Shown piece after piece: positions 1 to 7,200 of a stretch of 7,384 nt of DNA. The translations under genes were made by a program, and so were the position numbers. A model generated the notes under the pieces. It was not told the DNA's origin, did not search any database, and saw nothing but the letters and a program-made list of their open reading frames with translations. Every line of letters starts with the position of its first letter. Positions within the stretch are counted from its first letter, which is position 1. This DNA is from Bacteroidota bacterium (lineage in GTDB: Bacteria > Bacteroidota > Ignavibacteria > SZUA-365): contig JAGTUZ010000173.1 of NCBI GenBank assembly GCA_018224415.1, positions 1 to 7,384 of the forward strand, written 5' to 3'.

Positions 1-1140
1 GCGCTTCCGCGTGACGGCGCGAGACTTCCCCGCTGGTCGGGCACGTTTTCACAGGCCTGGAGCGCCGCGGAATATCTTCGCAACTGGTACCAGGACTATC
101 TCGGCGCGCGGCCCGACCACGACGACAGCGGTCCCGTGCTGCATCTCGCCCCGGCCCTCCCGGTTGCGCTGCTCGGCGGGGAGGGCGACTCCGTCGCCGC
201 GAATGTCCGCATTGGCAATAATTGGATCCGTCTGTCCTATTACATCCTCGACGGACAGCGCAGGCTTCAGCTCGTCCACCGCTCGGGAAGCGAGCGCGTG
301 AACATCGACACCGGTGCGGATCGCTTCGTGCTCGCGCCGGGCTCCACGCGCGACGCGTCGTATCCCCTCGCCGCGGTGGCGGCCGTGGCCAGGCCCGATT
401 CGCTGCCGCTCTTCGCGCTGCCGCGTGACACCGAGGGTATCGCCTCCATCGCTCCGCCCCCCTGGCCGCGGGTGGATGGCAGCGTCGCAACGCGGCGTTC
501 CGAGCGCGCCGAGGTACTGTGCTCCTCCTTCGATCGGGAAGCCGATGATCGTGGGGCTGACGGCGCGCAGCGCTACCCGACCAATCCCCTCTTCGCCGAG
601 GGAATCGCCGACCTTCGCTGGTTCGAGGTCCGCGACGACGACGAACTCGTGTATTTCACCATCCGCATGCGCAAGCTGACGCAGCCGGGATGGCATCCGG
701 AATACGGCTTCCAGCTCACCGTGCTGGCGATCGCGATTGATCAGAGCCATGATCCCGCTCGGCAGTCCCGCGACATCGGCCTCAACAGCGGCTTCATGCT
801 GCCGGAGGGACGCGGCTTCGACCGGCTGATCACCGTCGGCGGCGGCGTGCGCGTCACCGATTCCTCCGGCACCGTGCTCTGCGAATTTGTGCCCGAGACC
901 CCGGCGGACGCATTCGGTTCGGTGGAAAGCGGGGAAATCCGTTTCGCCCTGCCGCGCGACTGTCTCGGCGGCGGTTTCGATCACTGGGTGTACACGGTGG
1001 TCGCCGGTTTGCAGGACGACCACGGCGGCGCGGGCATCGGTGAGTTTCGTGCCGTGTTTGCCCAGCCCGCCCAGTGGAATGGCGGCGGGAGTGCGCCGGG
1101 GGTGAATTGGTATGATGTGATGGAGTGTCCGGAGGAGTAA
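1..1140 (+). CDS. Glycogen debranching-type glucosidase with C-terminal glucodextranase-like domain (5'-truncated by window)
   Basis: The frame is open from the first base, so the gene starts outside the window; 379 residues are visible. Residues about 10-55 (RWSGTFSQAWSAAEYLRNWY, then QDYLG and a LAPALP turn) match the end of the (alpha/alpha)6 barrel of amylo-alpha-1,6-glucosidase/glycogen debranching enzymes. A linker follows. Residues about 170-375 resemble the C-terminal module of glucodextranase, a CBM9-like sandwich: see RYPTNPLF, DLRWFEV, a GF-Q-TV-AIAID strand and a GRGFDRLITVGG segment, ending in a WNGGG turn. Family knowledge says such enzymes trim alpha-1,6 branches of glycogen or related alpha-glucans, with the extra module likely binding glucan or the cell surface. 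The catalytic acids are upstream and cannot be checked. A different alpha-glucan hydrolase sharing both domains is the main alternative. The stop codon sits in a short direct repeat shared with the downstream inverted repeat. Confidence 0.82.
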   Translation, partial: ALPRDGARLPRWSGTFSQAWSAAEYLRNWYQDYLGARPDHDDSGPVLHLAPALPVALLGGEGDSVAANVRIGNNWIRLSYYILDGQRRLQLVHRSGSERVNIDTGADRFVLAPGSTRDASYPLAAVAAVARPDSLPLFALPRDTEGIASIAPPPWPRVDGSVATRRSERAEVLCSSFDREADDRGADGAQRYPTNPLFAEGIADLRWFEVRDDDELVYFTIRMRKLTQPGWHPEYGFQLTVLAIAIDQSHDPARQSRDIGLNSGFMLPEGRGFDRLITVGGGVRVTDSSGTVLCEFVPETPADAFGSVESGEIRFALPRDCLGGGFDHWVYTVVAGLQDDHGGAGIGEFRAVFAQPAQWNGGGSAPGVNWYDVMECPEE

Positions 1141-1164
1141 TAGGAGCGAGGAGCGGAGGAGTAA
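1130..1164 (+). repeat. 11-base direct repeat spanning the debranching enzyme stop codon and the inverted-repeat edge
   Basis: CGGAGGAGTAA occurs at 1130-1140 and again at 1154-1164, 24 bases apart start to start. The first copy supplies the last codons and TAA stop of the debranching enzyme gene; the second is the outermost 11 bases of the inverted repeat's left arm. Purine-rich GGAG/GAGG words fill the space between. It could be a trace of repeat expansion or insertion next to the gene end, or simple-sequence slippage. Confidence 0.7.
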
Positions 1165-1184
1165 GGGAGGGAGGGGGCAGAGGG
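1165..1184 (+). other. Putative G-quadruplex motif
   Basis: Four G-tracts of at least three bases lie within 20 bases: GGG, A, GGG, A, GGGGG, CAGA, GGG. This meets the usual G3+N1-7 pattern on the plus strand, which is also the transcript strand of the upstream gene. The matching place in the right arm (about 1351-1369, minus strand) keeps only three G3 tracts, so the motif is complete in one arm only. Formation in the cell is inferred, not shown. Confidence 0.55.
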
Positions 1185-1202
1185 CGCAGTGAAGATTTTT
1201 AC

Positions 1203-1230
1203 CACAGAGGCGCGCAGTGGCGCACAGAGG
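1203..1230 (+). repeat. Period-10 tandem core of the left arm
   Basis: Three consecutive units read CACAGAGGCG, CGCAGTGGCG and CACAGAGG, a degenerate 10-base tandem repeat. Its mirror copy lies at 1304-1331 in the right arm. From memory, CACAGAG-type period-10 strings occur as dispersed intergenic repeats in many environmental bacterial genomes; that resemblance was not searched. Confidence 0.7.
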
Positions 1231-1385
1231 ATATTCTTGATTGTCATTTCCGATACCAGGCTCGTAATCCCAAGGTCTTTCGGGAAGCGACAATCGAAAA
1301 TGTCCTCTGTGCGCCACTGCGCGCCTCCGCGGTAAATGTCTTCTCGGCGTCCTCCGCACCCTCCCTCCCTTACTCCTCCGTCGAC

Positions 1386-1413
1386 TTGACAGTGACTCCC
1401 TTTCCACTATATT
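1386..1413 (+). promoter_or_regulatory. Sigma-70-type promoter for the usp gene
   Basis: A perfect -35 hexamer TTGACA (1386-1391) is followed by a 16-base spacer and TATATT (1408-1413), five of six matches to TATAAT. Transcription would start near 1420, about 25 bases before the chosen usp start. The -35 box begins five bases beyond the inverted repeat, so the hairpin abuts but does not contain the promoter. If the host is a true Bacteroidota member with the divergent TTTG/TAnnTTTG promoter consensus, this match would be less meaningful. Confidence 0.6.
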
Positions 1414-1433
1414 TCAGAGACGCTCACAACCAT

Positions 1434-1437
1434 GGAG
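1434..1437 (+). promoter_or_regulatory. Shine-Dalgarno site deciding the usp start
   Basis: GGAG lies six bases upstream of the ATG at 1444, a normal spacing. The in-frame ATG at 1432 overlaps this site and has no comparable ribosome site of its own, so 1444 is preferred. It also gives the typical family N-terminus (MPQIKRIIVPVDFS). Confidence 0.55.
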
Positions 1438-1443
1438 TCCCCC

Positions 1444-1908
1444 ATGCCACAGATCAAACGCATCATCGTTCCGGTTGATTTTTCGGAGTACTCGAAGCGG
1501 GCATTCCGCTATTCGATCGATTTCGCGCAGACCTTCGGCGCGGAGATGATCCTGGTGTACGTCGTGGAGCCGGTGATCTACCCCGCCGATTTCAGTTTCG
1601 GCCAAGTCGCCCTGCCTTCGGTGGAACACGAGCTGCAGGAACGCAGCCAGGAACAGCTCTCCGCGCTCATCGCGAAGGAAGTTCCGGAAGGCGTGCACGC
1701 GCGCAGCGTGATCCGCTCCGGCAAGCCGTTCGTGGAAATCATTCAGCTCGCGAAGGAAGAGGAAGCCGACCTGATCATCATCGCCACGCACGGCCACTCG
1801 GGCATCGAACATGTGCTGTTCGGAAGCACCGCGGAGAAAGTCGTGCGCAAAGCCCCCTGCCCGGTGCTTTCGATCCGCAGTCCCGAACGGGAATTCGTCA
1901 TGCCGTGA
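1444..1908 (+). CDS. Universal stress protein, UspA family
   Basis: A complete 154-residue single-domain Usp protein of typical length, cytoplasmic. It opens with KRIIVPVDFS (D12 in the usual nucleotide-site position). It carries the mid-domain SGKPFVEI, ADLIIIATHG, and the loop ATHG (114-117) followed by nine residues and GS (127-128), then CPVLSIR. This corresponds to the ATP-binding signature G-2X-G-9X-G(S/T), with Ala replacing the first Gly as in many members. Family proteins dimerise, often bind ATP and support survival under starvation or respiratory stress; the specific role here is unknown. An ATG at 1432 would add four residues. It is transcribed alone from the nearby promoter and converges on pbpC, with 13 bases between stops and no evident terminator. 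Confidence 0.95.
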   Translation: MPQIKRIIVPVDFSEYSKRAFRYSIDFAQTFGAEMILVYVVEPVIYPADFSFGQVALPSVEHELQERSQEQLSALIAKEVPEGVHARSVIRSGKPFVEIIQLAKEEEADLIIIATHGHSGIEHVLFGSTAEKVVRKAPCPVLSIRSPEREFVMP

Positions 1909-1921
1909 TTGTCGCTGTGTT

Positions 1922-4246
1922 TCAGTAGTACTGGATGCGCACGGTCACGGCGCTTTTGCGCCCGGCGTCGTCCATGCAGGTGATGCGCAGCGTCGTCCCT
2001 TCGGGGGCGACAAAGACCTTGCCTCCGTTCCCTGTCTCGGCCTCGAGTTTCCCGTTCACATACCAGTACAACGTGCGCACACCAGCCCCGGAGGCCGCCT
2101 GGAGCAGGATCTGCTGCTCCGCGCCGCGTTCGAGCAGATAGGTGTAGTCGGGCGATGGCGAGAGAATGCGCGGTCCGTCACCGCTGCCGCGTACCGTGCA
2201 GGCGGGATTGTGCGGCGGCGGACGCCGCTGCGAGACACGGTGCTCGTCGTACCACATGGCGAGTTCGGGATCCGGCACGGGGTACCACTCCTCCACCGTC
2301 CCGCTGTCGGGCACGCAGTCCATGCAGTAATGGATGCCGCGGTCGGCTCGGAGAATGAACGGCCGCTGGAGATCGCAACGACGGCGGGAGGAGACATTCC
2401 GGATGTACCAGTCCTGTACCAAATGCTCACAGCGCTCGGACGGGAGCAATCCCGTGCGTGCACAGACATCGCGTTTTGCGACGGTCGTTGGCCTGGGAAT
2501 GATATGCGCCTCGATACGCTCGTCGATGGCGTCGAAGATGTCCACGAGCAACGGCACCGCCATCTCCGCCCCGGAGAGATGCGGCGCTCCCTCACCCGTG
2601 AAATTCCCCATCCATACGCCGATCGTGTAGCGTGCATTCCAACCCACGGCCCAGGCGTCGCGCTTGCCGTAGGATGTGCCGGTCTTCCAGGCGAAGCGCG
2701 GCAGCCGCGAGGTGGCACGCAGGTCGGCCGGGAGATCCGGACGCTCATGTCCGGATAATATATCCGTTACAAGCCAGGCGGCTCCGGCGCTGCACATCGC
2801 ACGTGCCCCCGCCTCCCGATCCGACTCCGTGGCCCCGGACAACGCGCGCGTCCCGGCCATGAGACGCAGGGACGCAAGATCGCCGCCACGGGCGAACATG
2901 CTCGTGGCCCGCGTGAGTTCTTCCAGCGTCACACCGCAGCCGCCGAGGATGAGGGAAAGCCCGAGCTTCTCCCGCGTCCGTGCGATTGTCGCGAAGCCCG
3001 CTGACGTCAGCCAGCTCACGAACTGCCCGGTCCCCTGGCGCGCCAGTTCGCGGACGGCGGGAACGTTGAGACTCCTGAGCAACGCCTCCCGCACGCTCAC
3101 GTCGCCGCTGAAGGTCGCGTCGTAGTTCTCGGGAATGTACCCGCCAAAATCACCCGGGATATCGAGAAGGCGCATCCGCGGCGTGAGTACACCCTCGTCG
3201 AATGCGCGCGCGTACAGGAAGGGCTTGAGCGTGGATCCCGGCGAACGCACGGCACGGACGCCGTCGACCTGTCCATGGCGCAGGACGTCGTGGAAATCCG
3301 ACGAACCGCACCAGGCCGCTACGGTCATGCTGTCGTTGTCGATCACGAGTACCGCTCCGTTGCGCACACCGTCAGCCAGTACCCGCTGGACGTGATTGAA
3401 CAGCAGCTGCTCGGCGGCGTCCTGCACCGCCGGGTCGAGGGTCGTGTGCACGAGGTCGGTCGCGGCCGAACGCCGCTCCTGCGCCACCAGGGTGAAATGC
3501 GGGGCGCGACGAGGCGGCGCGGATCTCGCGACGGTGAAGTCCTCCCCGATCGCGGTTGCGATGTCGGCGGGCGAGAAGACGCCTTCGTTTCCAAAACGGC
3601 GCAGCCAGCGCCTGGCCTCCTGCTGGACGGGGCCGGAAGAGCGGTCGAGCCGGAGGCGGTTGGGATTGTTGGGAATGACAGACAGCGCAACGGCCTGCGC
3701 AAGACTGAGCTTTTCTGGCGGACGGTTGAAGTAAATCCATGACGCCGATGAAACGCCCTCGATGTTGCCACCCATGGGCAGCAGGCTGATATAGGATTCG
3801 AGGATTTCCCGCTTCGAATATCGGATTTCCAGCTGCAACGCGCGAAGCATCTCGCGCAACTTGACGGCGTAGGTGCGGCGGTCGGGTTCGAGCAGGCGCG
3901 CGAGCTGCATGGTGATGGTCGAGGCGCCCGACGCCCGTCGTCCCGCGACGACATTGCCCCAAAGCGCCCGCGCGACGGCGAAGGGATTCACGCCGCGATG
4001 AAAAAAGAACCAGCGGTCCTCTTTCGCGACAACGGCCCGCAGCAATTCGGGGCTCACGTGATCGAGCCGTGTGCGCAGCCGCCACTTGTCGTCGGCCGTC
4101 AGGGAGGCGCCGAGCAATTCGCCACGCCTGTCGAAGACCTGTACCGAGTAGTCGGGCATCGCAGGCGGTGGCAGCAGACGGTCGGCGACAGCGACCGCGG
4201 CGAGCAATCCGACTGCGATCCAAAAGCCGCGATCGAAACGCCGCAT
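1922..4246 (-). CDS. pbpC: Penicillin-binding protein 1C (bifunctional glycosyltransferase/transpeptidase)
   Basis: A complete 774-residue class A PBP of the PBP1C type. A basic N-terminus and one membrane anchor (about residues 8-25) place the body in the periplasm. The GT51 domain (about 50-235) shows EDRWFFFHRG with catalytic E76, GASTITMQLARLL (107-119) and a SKREILESYIS helix. The transpeptidase domain (about 290-575) has SxxK at S338-K341 (STLK), SLN at 392-394 and KTGTS at 521-525, so all catalytic motifs look intact. A Cys-rich linker and a C-terminal PBP1C-specific beta domain (about 690-774, with LYWYVNGK) complete it. The family polymerises and crosslinks peptidoglycan, and in E. 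coli its gene follows the A2M gene, as here. The start is one base after the A2M stop (TGA-G-ATG in transcript sense). No Shine-Dalgarno precedes it, so translational coupling is likely. Confidence 0.95.
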   Translation of the reverse strand: MRRFDRGFWIAVGLLAAVAVADRLLPPPAMPDYSVQVFDRRGELLGASLTADDKWRLRTRLDHVSPELLRAVVAKEDRWFFFHRGVNPFAVARALWGNVVAGRRASGASTITMQLARLLEPDRRTYAVKLREMLRALQLEIRYSKREILESYISLLPMGGNIEGVSSASWIYFNRPPEKLSLAQAVALSVIPNNPNRLRLDRSSGPVQQEARRWLRRFGNEGVFSPADIATAIGEDFTVARSAPPRRAPHFTLVAQERRSAATDLVHTTLDPAVQDAAEQLLFNHVQRVLADGVRNGAVLVIDNDSMTVAAWCGSSDFHDVLRHGQVDGVRAVRSPGSTLKPFLYARAFDEGVLTPRMRLLDIPGDFGGYIPENYDATFSGDVSVREALLRSLNVPAVRELARQGTGQFVSWLTSAGFATIARTREKLGLSLILGGCGVTLEELTRATSMFARGGDLASLRLMAGTRALSGATESDREAGARAMCSAGAAWLVTDILSGHERPDLPADLRATSRLPRFAWKTGTSYGKRDAWAVGWNARYTIGVWMGNFTGEGAPHLSGAEMAVPLLVDIFDAIDERIEAHIIPRPTTVAKRDVCARTGLLPSERCEHLVQDWYIRNVSSRRRCDLQRPFILRADRGIHYCMDCVPDSGTVEEWYPVPDPELAMWYDEHRVSQRRPPPHNPACTVRGSGDGPRILSPSPDYTYLLERGAEQQILLQAASGAGVRTLYWYVNGKLEAETGNGGKVFVAPEGTTLRITCMDDAGRKSAVTVRIQYY

Positions 4247-4247
4247 C

Positions 4248-7200
4248 TCAGCGCAGCCGCATGGGAGCGATGCGCACCCGTCCCGCTCCGTTGTGGGAGT
4301 GGAAAGCCGGATCGTACATCGCCTCCGCAGCCAGCGGCGGGAGAATGAAACTCCCCTCGTTGACCACGCGCATGAGGTAAACGAACTCCCGCGTCGCGCC
4401 GCCGTCGAGCGACGTGAAGAGGATCAGGCGGTCGTCACGGACGTCCATGTACTCGACGTCGAGCGGATTGCCCACGGGCCAGTCAACCGCCGTCGACGCA
4501 CGCAGACGTGTGTTTTCGATCTCGCAGCCCGCGGGAATGATATCGGTGATCACCACGTTGTCTACCGACCGGCCTTCGCCGCTCAGTTCGATGCTGCACA
4601 CAACCAGCTGTCCCTGTCGCAGGTCCTGCGGTGACACCCGTTGCCGCGTGCGGTAGTCGTACCAGCTGCGGCGGACGCGCATGCCGCTGTCTTCTTCCCT
4701 CACATCGCCGTGCTTGCGGATTCCTTCAGCGCTCCAGAAATAAAACACCTCGCCCTTGCCGCTGGCCTTGAGCGAGACGGCGCCAGCGCCGAGTTCCTTT
4801 TCGGTGACGGTGACGGACTTCCCGTCATACGACGCCCGTTTCTTTCCGTCCACCATCACGGCCACGGACAGCTCCGACGACGCCGTGCGGCGCGCGGCCT
4901 TGCCGAGGGCCAGCATGACAAACGCCGTTTCCTGTGTCGAGTACATGTTATCGGCGCGGCTCGCGATCCAGCGCAGCATGTCGGGAATCTGCTTGCTTGC
5001 CGGATCGACTTCGAGAAGGACATTGAGCATGATGGCGTTCGCCCGCAGTTCGGAATCGAAGCTGCCTCCGCTCTCGCGCTGCGGCAGCTCGGCGCGGAAC
5101 ATGCCGGGCACGGTGGAATGGTAGGAACTCCATTTCCCGGCGTGGGCGTATGCGCCGGCGAGCAGGTACTGCGTGTCCCTCGTCAGAAGATGCGGACGTC
5201 CCTTGTAATAATTCATCGTCGAGAGATCCGCCTTGCCGGCCTGTGCCAGCACGTACAGCGAATAGATGATTTCCTTGCGCGCCTTGAGTTCCGTCGTCCG
5301 GCTGCTGCCGCCCGAGGTCACGTAGTTGTAGGTCTCCCGTTTGCGCGCCTCGCGTGCGATCCATCGAAGCAGCCGTGACAGGGATTTGTCCGTCACCCGG
5401 TAGCGCGCGTTCTTCGCCTCCAGCAGGAAATGCGCCGCGTAGGCACTGCCCCACCAGCTGCTCTCCGATCCGCCCGGCCAGGAAGCCAGCGAACCGTCGT
5501 AGAGCTGCATCGATTCGACCTTGCGGATCGCCTCGTTGACGTAGTAGGTGGGATTGTGCAGACGGTACTGCTCCGGCGCTGCGAGTTTGAGCACCTCTTC
5601 GAGATACAGTTGCGGGAAGGCCTTTGATACGGTCTGCTCGAGGCAGCCGTGGGGATAGCCGACGAGCTGCCGGAGCTGTTTCGCGAAGCGGATGGCCGGG
5701 AAGGGACTGATGGTCAGCCGCACACCGCGTGTCGCGGGCAGGAAATCGTCTGCCTTCGGAAGTGTGACCGTCGAACCGTTCTTGAGTGAACCCGAGCGGC
5801 TTTCGACGCTGAAGGGCACGGCGGGACGCACGGCAATCTCATAGCGCTCCTTCACCGTCGCGATACCGGAAGCGGAAAGCGCGATTGTCGCGGTGCCGGG
5901 CACGCGATCGGCCTGCACGCGGAACTCCACCTGCGCCGTCCCCTTCGCCGGTACCTGCACCGTGGCCGAAGACGCGGATCGCAGACGCAGTCCGCCACCC
6001 GTTTTCAGCGTCACGGTGACCTTGCCCTTTCCGTTCGTCGTATTGATCACCGTGACCGGCATGACCAGCGAATCGCCGGCGGTCAGCAGCCGCGGCATTT
6101 GCGGCTCAAGGATGATGTCGTCGCTCACCTTCATCCGTCGGTCCGTGCCGGCGAATTTCTCGCCTGTATAAGCGACCGCCATGAGCCGCGCCTCGCCGTT
6201 GAACTGTGGCAGCGTCAGCTGGATGCGCACCTTTCCATTGGCGTCGCTGCGGCGGATGCCGCTCCAGTAGGAAAACAAAGTGAAGCGGTTGGCCGCGATC
6301 GGGTTGGTGCGCTTGCGCGCCGTCTCTTCGTCATAGCCGTCACCGCCGACCGATGCGGAGGGACGCGCGAATTCCGGGAGAAGGAATTTGTACAGATCGT
6401 GGCTGCTCATTGACAGCGCCCGTTTCGCATACATGGTTTTGTAAGGATCCGGCGTTTCGAAGCCCGTGATCTGCAGGATGCCTTCGTCCACCGCCGCGAG
6501 CGTGACATAGACGTCGCGCCGTTTCGCGGTCTGGATGGTGATGGTGTGTGTTGACCCGGGTTTGACACGATCAGGCGCCTGTATCGACAGCGGAAGACGG
6601 TTTTCCTTCCGCTCGACGCTCATGGAGGCGAAACCGTGGCCGACGAGAAATGGTGTGTCGCCCTTGCCGTCATGGGGACGGAACAGCGTCGCGGTCACGT
6701 AGGCATTCGGCAGGTAGTCTCTTTTTACCGGCAGCGTCACCTCGACCGACCGTTTCTCCACTTCCACGTACTGGTGGGAATACACGCCGTTGCGTTCGAC
6801 GGTGACCAGCAGGCGTCCGGCGAAGGGACACATGAACAGCACCTTCGCGTTCTCCCCCGGCTTGTAGGTCTCCTTGTCGAACACGATTTCCACGCGGCCT
6901 TCCCTGTCGACCTCGAACGACGATGCCGTGTTCGACGCCCAGCCATAGGCGTAGAACTGGGATTTCTGGTAGTCGCGTTCTCCGGCTTTCGCGAGACGCA
7001 GTTCATACTTCCCTGAACGACGCACGGCAAAATTGAAGCGCGTCGTCTCGTTGATCGTGACCCGCTTTTCCCATTCAACGATTTCCTTCTGCTCGGAGGC
7101 GTAATAATATCGGTCCGCATAGTCCTTTTTGAGCACGGTCTGCCATTCGAGTCGGACCAGGCGCACATCCGCCTGGAAATTCCGGATGGGTTTGTCCTCT

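Larger units (their letters stand above)
1154..1380. repeat. Long imperfect inverted repeat (92-base arms, hairpin-forming)
   Basis: The left arm (1154-1245) and the reverse complement of the right arm (1289-1380) align without gaps and agree at 80 of 92 positions by hand count. The longest perfect block is 25 bases (1207-1231 with 1303-1327). The 43-base centre (1246-1288) is itself weakly self-complementary (TTCC/GGAA and ACC/GGT), so the terminal loop could shrink to about 16 bases. Matching stops abruptly at both outer ends. No open reading frame, transposase or clear flanking target duplication is present. It looks like a dispersed palindromic intergenic repeat (REP or MITE-like), with reading frames across it being repeat-derived artefacts. 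A role as a bidirectional transcript-end hairpin between the debranching enzyme gene and the usp gene is possible, but no terminal U-run accompanies it. Confidence 0.9.

Noticed and set aside
1182..1200. T-run (1196-1200) after G-rich sequence as an intrinsic terminator for the debranching enzyme gene
   Set aside because: No compact GC stem lies directly before the five Ts; the sequence pairs with the distant right arm instead.
49..1407. 452-codon open frame on the minus strand over the debranching enzyme gene and repeat
   Set aside because: It is Arg/His-rich with no recognisable motif, runs through the non-coding repeat, and overlaps a plus-strand frame with clear family motifs; it is a GC-driven shadow.
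1125..1478. 117-codon plus-strand open frame across the inverted repeat
   Set aside because: It consists almost wholly of repeat sequence and enters usp out of frame; it is a repeat artefact.
1881..1892. TCCC-GAAC-GGGA mini-hairpin near the end of usp
   Set aside because: Four base pairs, still within the coding region and not followed by Ts, so not a terminator.
1949..1962. GGCGC-TTTT-GCGCC hairpin near the 3' end of pbpC
   Set aside because: Only five base pairs, inside conserved coding sequence for the C-terminal domain, with no T-run following on either strand.
1811..2758. 315-codon plus-strand open frame opposite pbpC
   Set aside because: It overlaps the end of usp in another frame and lies antisense to conserved pbpC domains; composition is that of a shadow frame.
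4641..5378. 245-codon plus-strand open frame opposite the A2M thioester-domain region
   Set aside because: Antisense to conserved A2M sequence, His/Ala/Arg-rich, without motifs or a plausible ribosome site.
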